Assembly: GCA_016866995.1 (NCBI GenBank)
Contig: VGKQ01000005.1
Location: forward strand, 1-53,092
Direction of reading: 5' to 3'
Source: Candidatus Pacearchaeota archaeon
Lineage (GTDB): Archaea > Nanobdellota > Nanobdellia > Pacearchaeales > GW2011-AR1
DNA length: 53,092 nucleotides
Made by a program: the position numbers and the translations under genes. Positions 18,489 through 27,754 of this stretch are shown piece after piece (the stretch's first letter is position 1; each line of letters starts with the position of its first letter). Below the pieces are notes generated by a model, which saw only the letters and a program-made list of their open reading frames with translations, was not told the origin of the DNA and ran no database searches.

Positions 18489-19946
18489 ATGAATAATAAT
18501 AAAATGAAGATACACTTTCTAATTCCCCCGACAAAAGAAAGAAACCCGGACAGGTTATTTGGCTGCAACTACTCTTTTTTTCTTCAGCATAATATATTCA
18601 TCCTTTATCCTGCAACATATCTCAAGAAAAACGGCTTTTCTGTGAAATTTATAGATTGTGTAATTGAGGAAAAAACTTTAAATGAAGCTTTAGAAGAAGA
18701 GGCAGACGTCTATGTTTTTTATTCTGTATTTCTTTCGAGAGAATTAGACTTGAAAACAGCAGACATAATCCAAGAAAAATGGCAGAACAAGCCAATAGTT
18801 TTTATAGGCGCAGACCCTACAATCTATCCTGAAAAATACTGCAATAATAATCGATTTATAGTAAGGGGAGAGCCAGAAGAAACTCTTCTTGCCCTGTGTC
18901 GCGAGTTCTCAAGAAAAAACAAAAATTTTAAAAAAATAAGAGGATTGAGTTTTTTCAATAAAAAAATAATAAACAATCCTCCAAGAAATTATATAAAAAA
19001 CCTTGACAAACTTCCTTTTCCAGACAGAAATCTTATTGCCAAGCCATTTAAGTATTTCAATCCAAAATTCAGGAAGCTTCCTTCAACAACAATGCTTACT
19101 TCAAGAGGTTGCGCATTCAGATGTGAATTCTGCATTCCAAATTCATTAAGTTTTGCAAGAGAAGTTGAATGGAAGAAATATTTTAAGAAAAAACCGCCTG
19201 TTGCAATGAGAACTCCGGAGAATATAATCCAGGAATTTAGATTAATAAAAAATCAGGGTTACAAGTCAGTATTTATAGTCGATGACCAGTTTGTATGGGG
19301 GAAAGAAAGGACAATAAAAATACTTAAAGGAATAAGAAATTTTGGAATAGAAATTTCTCTTCTCGCAAGATGCGACATGCTTTCTGATGAAGATATTGTC
19401 AAAGAAATGGCTTTGTCAAATGTGAAATTTATTGACTTGGGAATAGAATCTTTCAGCCAGGAAATTTTAAAGGATGTAAGAAAAGACTTGGATGTAAAGA
19501 CAATACATAAATGCGTAAATAACTTAAAAAAATATAATATTGAGCCAGAAGTGAATATTGTTCTTGGCTGTTCTCCTCTTGAAACAAAAAAAACAATAAA
19601 AAATACAATTAATGAAGTCAAGAAGATGGATGTTGAGGTTGTTCATGCAACTGTCTGCACTCCTTTCCCCGGAACAGATTTTCGAGAAAGAGCTATAAAA
19701 AATAAATGGACAGAAGACAGGGATTATGTTCCTATTGACCCCGGAGCAGACTCTTTAATAGAATATCCTCATCTCAAAAGAAAAGAGCTTGTAAAATCAG
19801 TAAAATCAGTGTATAGAAAGCATTACTTCTCCCCAAGATACATATTAAAACAGCTTTTAAAAACACGCTCCCTCGCTGAATTAAAAAACAAGGCAAGAGC
19901 CGGATTTGGCATTTTCAAAAATATAATAATTTCAAGGAAAAAATGA
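18489..19946 (+). CDS. B12-binding-domain radical SAM protein
   Basis: TSRGCAFRCEFC, FIGADPTIYPEKYC, FIDLGIESFSQE. Confidence 0.88.
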   Translation: MNNNKMKIHFLIPPTKERNPDRLFGCNYSFFLQHNIFILYPATYLKKNGFSVKFIDCVIEEKTLNEALEEEADVYVFYSVFLSRELDLKTADIIQEKWQNKPIVFIGADPTIYPEKYCNNNRFIVRGEPEETLLALCREFSRKNKNFKKIRGLSFFNKKIINNPPRNYIKNLDKLPFPDRNLIAKPFKYFNPKFRKLPSTTMLTSRGCAFRCEFCIPNSLSFAREVEWKKYFKKKPPVAMRTPENIIQEFRLIKNQGYKSVFIVDDQFVWGKERTIKILKGIRNFGIEISLLARCDMLSDEDIVKEMALSNVKFIDLGIESFSQEILKDVRKDLDVKTIHKCVNNLKKYNIEPEVNIVLGCSPLETKKTIKNTINEVKKMDVEVVHATVCTPFPGTDFRERAIKNKWTEDRDYVPIDPGADSLIEYPHLKRKELVKSVKSVYRKHYFSPRYILKQLLKTRSLAELKNKARAGFGIFKNIIISRKK

Positions 19947-20944
19947 AAAAAAAGCAATTTAGTGTAAGCATAATGATTCCTACTTATAACCGGGCAGAAA
20001 TGCTTGAAAAAGCACTGCTTTCTTTAAATGAGTTAGACTATCCAAAAAACAAGTATGAAGTTATTGTTGTAAATGACGGCTCAACAGATAATACTCAAGA
20101 AATTGTTAAAAAAACAGCAAAAAAAGTTAGCTACAAACTAAGATATCTATTCCAGAAAAATAAGAAGCTTTCTGCAGCAAGAAATCTTGCGATTAAAAAT
20201 TCTAGTAAAGAAATAATGGTTTCTATTGATGATGATATGATATTCCCAAGAACTTGGCTTAAAAAACTTCTCAAGCCTCTTAAAGATGATAAAACGGGCG
20301 CAGTTGGAGGCCCGTCTATCGCTCCTAAATTTGCATCATTTTTTCAGAGGGCAGTTGACCACTGCATGACAACTTCATTTGTTGGAACAGGCGGAATGAT
20401 TGGGACAACAAAAAAAAGTTTTGTAAAATATTATCCAAGAGGAGGCAACATGGCTGTAAAAAAATCTGTTCTTGATAAGGTTGGCTTATTTGATGAAAAA
20501 TTTATTCCAGCAGAGGAAATAGACTTGGACAAAAGAATAGAAAGAGCAGGATATAATCTTGCTCTTGCAAAAGATGCTGTTGTCTGGCACATGCCACGGG
20601 CTTCTTTAAAAGGATTTCTCAAACAGATTTATTCGAGAGGCGTAATGAAAGTTCAGTTTACAAGAAGATATAAGGAATCGTTTGAATTTTTATATTTTGC
20701 TCCAATGATTGGGGTTCTTGGATTGATTTTTATTATTGTATCATCTTTTTTCTCCAAGTTTCTTTTTCACTCATTCCTGTTTCTCATTCTTGTATATCTT
20801 TTAATACTATTCATAGATTCTCTAATTGCATTAAAAAGAATAAAAGATTTCCGCGTTATTTTTATTGTGCCATTTTTGATGTTTCTCCAGCATTTTACAT
20901 ACGGATTAGGAACTCTTGCAGCATTATTCAAGAAGTCGCAATAA
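19943..20944 (+). CDS. GT2 family glycosyltransferase with C-terminal TM segments
   Basis: VSIMIPTYNRAEMLEKAL, VVNDGSTDNT, IDDDM, PRGGNMAVKKSV. Confidence 0.9.
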   Translation: MKKKQFSVSIMIPTYNRAEMLEKALLSLNELDYPKNKYEVIVVNDGSTDNTQEIVKKTAKKVSYKLRYLFQKNKKLSAARNLAIKNSSKEIMVSIDDDMIFPRTWLKKLLKPLKDDKTGAVGGPSIAPKFASFFQRAVDHCMTTSFVGTGGMIGTTKKSFVKYYPRGGNMAVKKSVLDKVGLFDEKFIPAEEIDLDKRIERAGYNLALAKDAVVWHMPRASLKGFLKQIYSRGVMKVQFTRRYKESFEFLYFAPMIGVLGLIFIIVSSFFSKFLFHSFLFLILVYLLILFIDSLIALKRIKDFRVIFIVPFLMFLQHFTYGLGTLAALFKKSQ

Positions 20945-20989
20945 AATTAATCTTATTTAAAATTATTATCTCAACAATATAAATTGATA

Positions 20990-21091
20990 TATAATTAATT
21001 TAAGTGATTAATATGGGTAAATATCACAAATTGTAAATATGAATATCTAAAATATAATAAAAATAATTCTTCAATTGGAATATCTAATTAA
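20990..21091. repeat. 102-bp direct repeat, copy 1
   Basis: tataattaatttaagtgattaatatgggtaaatatcac...ggaatatctaattaa, identical to 27653-27754 on base-by-base reading. Confidence 0.95.
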
Positions 21092-21161
21092 CATCTAAAT
21101 TTATCACTTAACTATTATTTGTATAATGTACTATTAAATTGCAGATAATTACTTTAATCAA

Positions 21162-21851
21162 CTAACTAACAAATCTATACTTAATTAAAGTCCAGATAGC
21201 TTCTACTCCATCTTTCCACTTAATTTTTTTCCCTTCTGCCATTTTTCTAGGGGAATAATAAATTGGAATTTCAAGAATTTTTATGCCTTTTTTGGCAATT
21301 TTTGCAGTAACTTCTGGGCAGAATTCAAATCTCTTGCATTTTAAGTTTAAGTTTTTAATAATATCTGCTTTCATCATCTTATAGCAAGTTGCCTCATCGG
21401 TTATTTTTATTCTATATAAAAGATTTGCAAGCTTGCTGAGAAATACTCCTCCAATATAAAATGAAGTGTAAGAATGCTCGTTTTTTCCCTTTCCAAGATT
21501 TCTTGAGCCATAAACAACTTCTGCTCTTCCTTTTATTATTGGTTCTAAAAGTTTATTATAATCTTCAGGATTATATTCTAAATCAGCATCCTGCACAATT
21601 ACAATATCTCCTGTAATATTTTTCAGGCCAGTACGTATTGCTCTTCCCTTCCCAAGATTTTTGTTTCCCGGATGTCTCACAACCTTTATTCCTTTAATTT
21701 TCTTCAAAATCTCAGAGGTATTATCTTTTGAGCAGTCATCAATCACGACTATTTCTTTTTTTATAGGCAATTTTACTTTTTTCACTTTCTCAATTATTTC
21801 TTTAATAGTTTTTTCTTCATTATATGCTGGAATAATTATACTTAGCTTCAT
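21162..21851 (-). CDS. GT2 family glycosyltransferase
   Basis: LSIIIPAYNEEKTI, VIDDCSKDNT, VQDADLEYNPEDY. Confidence 0.9.
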   Translation of the reverse strand: MKLSIIIPAYNEEKTIKEIIEKVKKVKLPIKKEIVVIDDCSKDNTSEILKKIKGIKVVRHPGNKNLGKGRAIRTGLKNITGDIVIVQDADLEYNPEDYNKLLEPIIKGRAEVVYGSRNLGKGKNEHSYTSFYIGGVFLSKLANLLYRIKITDEATCYKMMKADIIKNLNLKCKRFEFCPEVTAKIAKKGIKILEIPIYYSPRKMAEGKKIKWKDGVEAIWTLIKYRFVS

Positions 21852-21869
21852 TTTTTCTTGGATTTATTT

Positions 21870-23903
21870 TTAATCTTTTTTATTTATTAGAATATACAGC
21901 AAGATAATTGCTGACAAAAATGCAAGTAAAATTGCAAGATACTGGATTGCTCTTGCTGTTTTATATAATAAATTTGATTCTGAAATATCATCAAAGCTTG
22001 CTCCATTATATCCCACTGGATATAAAAAGAAAGTATGAGTTGAATCTGCCATTGCAAGGGTTTGAGGTGCAAGATTCATTGCAGTTTTATAAACTTTGTA
22101 ATAATCTTCTCCATTTCCAGACAAAAGATAAAACTTATTCTGCTCAATATTTTTTATAGTGGCTTTTTCCTGCGAAATGTTTTTAAAATATGCTGTTATA
22201 TCTTCCATGCTCTTGTTAAAATCCGGCTGATTTGCAATTGTCCCCCAACCGCAATCATCCTTTATACATTCAATATAATAAACAGGAATTGTTGTTCTTC
22301 CTTCTAATTTATTTTGCTCCTGTATAAGCAGTGGAAACTGGGCTGATTCAATATAGTGCTTGTCATTAAAAATCCATGTTAAAGTCCCCCGATAAATTCT
22401 TGAATCAACTACAACAAGCGAGCCGTCTTCAATATTATTCTTATAATTAATCATTTGTGCAATAGCTGATTTTCCATAAAAATGACTGCTTATATATGGC
22501 GACTGATATCCGAGGAAAATAAGCGAAAAAACAATCAAGAAAGCAAGGAGATATATTCTTCTTATCTTTATTTTCTCCTGTATTTTTCCCAGTATTTTGT
22601 CAAGCGAGAATGCAGCAGCAGGAACAAGCAAAAGCAGGACAAAAAGATAGTGCTTTGAAAGAAGAATTATTGATGCAAGATAAAAAAATGGAATTCCAAA
22701 CGAAAGAATAAAAAACCAGAAATAATTTCTGCTTTTCTTGAAGATAAAAATCATTCCAATTGCACCAAGAATAAATACAATAAAATCATTATAAAGTATA
22801 TAAGTCAGTGCATAAAGAGAAGAAGGCATCTTGCTCCATGGCAGCTGTTTTGAGTTTCCAATGAAAAAACCGAGATAATCGGGCTTTGCCTTCCATCCAG
22901 CATCCCACGAATAATACTGGGCCGCAGTTTCTTCTCCATAATGAAAAACTCTTGTAAACTGAAAGTCAAGTATTCCTCTTTCCTGATAAAGAAGATAATT
23001 ATGGATAATAGCAGGCAGAAAAAATATTCCTGCTATTATCAGAAAGATCGCTATTTTCTTTAGAAGATTTCTATTTACAAATAAAAAATACCAAAAAATA
23101 ACACTTAATATACTTATTGCGATTGTAATAAAAATACTATTTATTATACAAATGCGGAGAATATTAACCATAGTAAGACCAGCCTCTCCAGAAAGTTTAA
23201 AAAAATAATATCCAATAAAAATTATTAAAGATAAAATAGCAATAATTATAAAAATTCTATAATTCCTGAGGAACCTCTTATTAACACTTACATAATCTTT
23301 TTTCCAGTTATAATACAAGGCATATAAAATCAAAGGAGGCATGAAAAAGAATACATATATTTTTGTTATTATTCCTAATCCAAATATTATTCCGGATAAA
23401 GCAAATAATGATTTTTTCTCTTTTTTCAGGGCACAAACAAAAAAATACATTCCAAATATTATGAAAAAAACAGCCATTGAGTCCATTTCAGCCATCATAT
23501 TCTTTATTGCAAATGCCGAGATTGCAAGCAAAAACGATGAAATAAGAGATATTTTCTCATCAAAAAACTCCCTGCTTAAAAGATATATTGCGAGAATGCT
23601 TAGTGTGCCAAATAAAATTGAACATACTCTTGAAGCAAGCTGCGTTGTCCCCAATATCTTGTAAAAAATATCTGTAATCAAAAACCAAAGTGATGCTGAC
23701 TGGTGATAAGTCTCTAATTTTCCAGAATTCAGGAAATTAATTGCATGGGTTGCAAATACAGTGTCATCTGCAAACATTCCTGTATTAATTGCTGCAATTA
23801 TTCTTAACACCAATCCGATTATAGCTATTGCAATCAAAAACCTGAATTTTTTATCAAACAATTTTTCAATAAGTTTGTCTACAAAACTATCAGTTTCTGC
23901 CAT
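21870..23903 (-). CDS. Multi-pass membrane glycosyltransferase (GT39/PMT-like)
   Basis: NTGMFADDTVFATHAINFLNSGKLETYHQSASLW; repeated TM helices. Confidence 0.75.
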   Translation of the reverse strand: MAETDSFVDKLIEKLFDKKFRFLIAIAIIGLVLRIIAAINTGMFADDTVFATHAINFLNSGKLETYHQSASLWFLITDIFYKILGTTQLASRVCSILFGTLSILAIYLLSREFFDEKISLISSFLLAISAFAIKNMMAEMDSMAVFFIIFGMYFFVCALKKEKKSLFALSGIIFGLGIITKIYVFFFMPPLILYALYYNWKKDYVSVNKRFLRNYRIFIIIAILSLIIFIGYYFFKLSGEAGLTMVNILRICIINSIFITIAISILSVIFWYFLFVNRNLLKKIAIFLIIAGIFFLPAIIHNYLLYQERGILDFQFTRVFHYGEETAAQYYSWDAGWKAKPDYLGFFIGNSKQLPWSKMPSSLYALTYILYNDFIVFILGAIGMIFIFKKSRNYFWFFILSFGIPFFYLASIILLSKHYLFVLLLLVPAAAFSLDKILGKIQEKIKIRRIYLLAFLIVFSLIFLGYQSPYISSHFYGKSAIAQMINYKNNIEDGSLVVVDSRIYRGTLTWIFNDKHYIESAQFPLLIQEQNKLEGRTTIPVYYIECIKDDCGWGTIANQPDFNKSMEDITAYFKNISQEKATIKNIEQNKFYLLSGNGEDYYKVYKTAMNLAPQTLAMADSTHTFFLYPVGYNGASFDDISESNLLYKTARAIQYLAILLAFLSAIILLYILINKKD

Positions 23904-23905
23904 AT

Positions 23906-24496
23906 TTATTTCTCTCCAACAAAAAGATTATTATATCCAAGCTCAAATCTTTCATGTTTAATATTTTTAAATCCTGCCTTTTTTAAATAATATCCTGGCT
24001 CATTGTCAAAATAAGTGTGATGGTCTTTTATCTCGTTGCTGTCTACGAGTTTTAAATTTGCAAGCATGTTTAATACATTCTTAGATTTTTTTGACGGCGT
24101 TGTTATGACAATCTTTCCGTTCTTATTCAGCATTTTATAGCTTTTTTTCAGCAATTCCTTGTAATTTTCTATATGTTCCAGCACTGCCAGCATAGTTATC
24201 ACATCTGCTTTTTTAGAAATTTTTAAATTTTCCAAATCTGCTTTAATAAATATAATATTCTCATAATTCCTTTTTACTTTTTTATCAATGCCTATTCCTT
24301 TTTTAATTCTTTTTCTCATTTTTTTCAAAAAAACCCCCTCTCCGCACCCCATATCAATTAATACTGTATTTTTTGGTATAAACTGGCTGGCTTTTCTTAT
24401 TCTCAGCCACCTAATTATCTTGTCTAATATAGTTTCCCTCATTTTTCCAAAATTATTTCTTTTTTTCATGGTGCTTTTTACTTCACTTTTCTCCAT
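23906..24496 (-). CDS. Class I SAM-dependent methyltransferase
   Basis: TVLIDMGCGEGVFLKKMRKRIKKGIGID, AVLEHIENYKELL. Confidence 0.85.
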   Translation of the reverse strand: MEKSEVKSTMKKRNNFGKMRETILDKIIRWLRIRKASQFIPKNTVLIDMGCGEGVFLKKMRKRIKKGIGIDKKVKRNYENIIFIKADLENLKISKKADVITMLAVLEHIENYKELLKKSYKMLNKNGKIVITTPSKKSKNVLNMLANLKLVDSNEIKDHHTYFDNEPGYYLKKAGFKNIKHERFELGYNNLFVGEK

Positions 24497-25272
24497 AATA
24501 TTCCTATTACTGGTTTTACAGGGCTTATTAATCTTCTGAATTTTGAATTTATAATTCTCAATTGCACTATTGAAAGAAACATCTGCATGCTGGCTTTTCC
24601 AAGCCTGAGCTTGCTTTTCTCAGCATCTGCCCACACAGTCGGAATTTCTTTTATTTTAAATCCTTTTTTTCTCAGCCTGTAAAGCAAGTCAATATCAAAA
24701 GACCACTGGGTTATTCCAAGTTCTGGCAACACGCTTTTTATTGCGTCTTTCCTGAATATTTTTGCCCCGCACTGGGTGTCTGTGTAAGGCATGAAAAACA
24801 TGCTTCTTATGAGAAAATTAAAAACTCTGCTTGCCATAACCCTCAAAAAAGATTGTTTTGGAGTTACAACAGATTTTTTCAGATATCTGCTTGCAATCAC
24901 TCCATCATAATTTTCTATTTTAGATATAAGGTTAAAATACTCTTCTGCAGATGTTGACATATCTGCATCAACAAATCCAATTAAATCCCAGTCTTGTCTG
25001 CATGCTTCTTTAAATCCCTGAATTATTGCAAAACCCTTTCCTCCTTCCTTGAAATTAAGATATTCTATATTCTTGTACTTTCTCCTCACTTTCTTGACAA
25101 TCTCCTCTGTCCTGTCCTGCGTGTTGTTTATAACAACAAGTATCTCAATTTTTCTGATTTTTTTGTTTTTTCTGAGTTTTGAAAATAATTTTCCGTAGCT
25201 TTCCAGAGTTTTTGATATTCTTTGCTCTTCATTATGAGCAGGCATGACTATGCATAAATTTAATCTGTTCAT
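24478..25272 (-). CDS. GT2 family glycosyltransferase (dolichyl-phosphate sugar transferase-like)
   Basis: LCIVMPAHNEEQRI, GFVDADMSTSAEEY, DTQCGAKIFRKDAI. Confidence 0.88.
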   Translation of the reverse strand: MNRLNLCIVMPAHNEEQRISKTLESYGKLFSKLRKNKKIRKIEILVVINNTQDRTEEIVKKVRRKYKNIEYLNFKEGGKGFAIIQGFKEACRQDWDLIGFVDADMSTSAEEYFNLISKIENYDGVIASRYLKKSVVTPKQSFLRVMASRVFNFLIRSMFFMPYTDTQCGAKIFRKDAIKSVLPELGITQWSFDIDLLYRLRKKGFKIKEIPTVWADAEKSKLRLGKASMQMFLSIVQLRIINSKFRRLISPVKPVIGILWRKVK

Positions 25273-25326
25273 TTTATTTAATAAGACAATTTATTTTAGT
25301 TTCCTGCACATTATTTTTATTCATTT

Positions 25327-26553
25327 TCATTTTTTTAATATCCATAAGTTATAAAGCAGCATAAGAAAATTAACTGTAGTTAATGAGATAGAAAATTCTA
25401 CCAAGTTGGAGTTAAAAATTCCAAGCAGTATAAATTCAAGAATAATAAAAATTAACAAGCCATAAGCCGATTTTTTCATCTTATTTACTGAAATATTATA
25501 TAATATTAAAATATATGAAAAAGCAGCAAAAGAAAATCCAAGTCCAAGAATAAACAGCACATTTGAAGCATCAAGATATCTTGTATCAAATAATGAAATG
25601 ACTTTTATCACAAATTCAGGAAAAAAAAGAAAAAATACTAAAGCGGCTATTGAAATAACAGAAGTAAGCAGAATAGATTTTTTGAACAAGCTTGATGTTT
25701 CTGTTTTTCTCTCAAATCTTTCAGAAGATATTGGAAACATTGCTTTTCCTATAGCAAAACTAGCAAAAAGAATTGATTTTGCAATAAGAGAGACGAAAGC
25801 ATATTTTCCAGAAATTTCAGGAGAAAAGAAAAATCTTGCAATTATAACATCTAAACTATAAATTAATATTATTGATGTCATTCCTATTAATACTGGAATA
25901 TTATAAGAAAATATTCCCCCGAAATTTTCTTTTGCTCTTCTGCTTTTTAACACGTCTTTTAAAGAGAAAAAAACTATAAAAAAAGCAGCCATGCTTCCTA
26001 TAATAATGCTTCCAATTGCGCCATACACCTTAAATCCAATTAAAACAAGAATTATTGAAAATACAAATTTAACTACAGACTCAATAACAAGATTTCCCCC
26101 CATTGCAAAAAATTTCTTTTTTCCTTGGAGCACGCCTCTTGCAACAGGAATTGTAAATGAATATACTATAAACAATCCTGTTATAACTAAAAGAGAAACA
26201 GGTATGCCCAGCAGTCCAGAGACAAAAAAAGAAACAATAATAAAAATAAAGAAGATTCCAAGAGAAATTAAAAATCCTTTTTTCATGCTTCTGTAAAAAA
26301 AATCTTTTATTTTTCCTGTTTTTTTCTTTGCATTAAATTTGCTTGTGTATCTCGCAACAACTGTCTGTATTGCCTCGCTTGGAATTCCAAAAATATAAAT
26401 AAAACTCATAAGAACAGCGAATGCACTGAATTCAGCAGGCCCAAGAAGCTTTGCCATTGAAATCTGGAATAAATAGTTGAATATGTTGAATATTCCAAGC
26501 ATTATAATTAAAATCAGGCTTCCTTTTACAAGTTCATCTTTTTTTATATCCAT
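25327..26553 (-). CDS. Oligosaccharide flippase (Wzx/MOP superfamily)
   Basis: LGPAEFSAFAVLMSF, MOP-type TM pattern, DVIIARFFFSPEISGKYAFVSLIAK. Confidence 0.82.
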   Translation of the reverse strand: MDIKKDELVKGSLILIIMLGIFNIFNYLFQISMAKLLGPAEFSAFAVLMSFIYIFGIPSEAIQTVVARYTSKFNAKKKTGKIKDFFYRSMKKGFLISLGIFFIFIIVSFFVSGLLGIPVSLLVITGLFIVYSFTIPVARGVLQGKKKFFAMGGNLVIESVVKFVFSIILVLIGFKVYGAIGSIIIGSMAAFFIVFFSLKDVLKSRRAKENFGGIFSYNIPVLIGMTSIILIYSLDVIIARFFFSPEISGKYAFVSLIAKSILFASFAIGKAMFPISSERFERKTETSSLFKKSILLTSVISIAALVFFLFFPEFVIKVISLFDTRYLDASNVLFILGLGFSFAAFSYILILYNISVNKMKKSAYGLLIFIILEFILLGIFNSNLVEFSISLTTVNFLMLLYNLWILKK

Positions 26554-26554
26554 C

Positions 26555-27562
26555 TTAAAATATTGAATTTTTGAATATCAGAAATCCAAGAATAATTATA
26601 ATTATCTGAAAAATATTTATTGCAGCAACGACATCTTTTTCATAAACTTTTTTCTTGATTTTCTTCAGCAGAAAAATTGCAACATGCTCTAGTCCATACA
26701 TTTTATTATAAGCAAGTTCAAGGCTGTTGTCTTTATTCGGCTTTCCGAATGATTGCTTTTTCAGCCTGCCTCTTGCTTTCAAAACAAGTTCTATTATATA
26801 CGGGATGAAGAAAAATATTGCAATTTTTTCCATATCTCCTAAAATAGCCATAATCGCAATCATTCCTCCGATAGGATAGGTTAGCGTATCTCCTGGAAAT
26901 ACTTTTGCGGGATATTTATTGAATATAAAAAAAGCAGCAAGCGAAAATATTAAGCAAATTCCAATTAATGCCAGCCACGAGTGTCCAGTAAAATAAGCAA
27001 CAATGCTTAGGGCAGAGATAATAAGAATTCCCTGGCTTGCTTCTAATCCATTGTATCCTGCAAGAAAATTAAATGTTGTTGATGCTCCTATAATTCCTAT
27101 TGGAATAATTATAAGCGGATAGATTAATCCAAGATTTGTTCCGTCTAAAAACGGAAGATTTATATGAGAGCTTCCAACATTAATAACCACAAGAGGAATG
27201 GAAGCAAAAAGGCATAATAAAATCCGTGTTCTCTTGCTTAATCCCCCATGCCACCATCCAAGCAAGTCATCTACTAATCCTGTTATTAATAACAAAAGCA
27301 TTGATGTTGTAGTGGCAAGAATTTCAACAACATTCTCGCTTGAATTAAAATAAAATGTTTTTATTGATATATAAATAAATACTGAAAATATAAATCCAAG
27401 AATAACAATTATTCCTCCAGAGCCAGCCACTTTTTCTTTCTTGTATTTGTTCATGTCCTCCCATAACAATCCTATCTGTTTTGCCTTTTTTATCCATCTT
27501 GGAATCATAAAAAATGTTACAAAAAAGCTTGCTATAATGGGGATTAATAATAAAGCATTCAT
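26555..27562 (-). CDS. Glycosyltransferase family 4 phospho-sugar transferase (GPT/MraY/AglH-like)
   Basis: LVDDLLGW, FNFLAGYNGLEA, YPAKVFPGDTLTYPIGG. Confidence 0.87.
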   Translation of the reverse strand: MNALLLIPIIASFFVTFFMIPRWIKKAKQIGLLWEDMNKYKKEKVAGSGGIIVILGFIFSVFIYISIKTFYFNSSENVVEILATTTSMLLLLITGLVDDLLGWWHGGLSKRTRILLCLFASIPLVVINVGSSHINLPFLDGTNLGLIYPLIIIPIGIIGASTTFNFLAGYNGLEASQGILIISALSIVAYFTGHSWLALIGICLIFSLAAFFIFNKYPAKVFPGDTLTYPIGGMIAIMAILGDMEKIAIFFFIPYIIELVLKARGRLKKQSFGKPNKDNSLELAYNKMYGLEHVAIFLLKKIKKKVYEKDVVAAINIFQIIIIILGFLIFKNSIF

Positions 27563-27652
27563 ATGAAAATCAAGCAGAACAGCTTTATAAAATCAACGGA
27601 TTTGTCTTATATTAAACACACACTCTAGCAATTATCTATAATTCATCCTGTT

Positions 27653-27754
27653 TATAATTAATTTAAGTGATTAATATGGGTAAATATCACAAATTGTAAA
27701 TATGAATATCTAAAATATAATAAAAATAATTCTTCAATTGGAATATCTAATTAA
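27653..27754. repeat. 102-bp direct repeat, copy 2
   Basis: Identical to 20990-21091; includes the aglB stop codon (tta 27751-27753). Confidence 0.95.

Noticed and set aside
20945-21161. tRNA or other known ncRNA in the intergenic gap
   Set aside because: No T-loop GGTTCGAATCC-like motif or cloverleaf; content is explained by the 102-bp repeat and AT-rich sequence
25991-26296. Plus-strand ORF opposite the flippase
   Set aside because: Antisense of a convincing MOP-family protein
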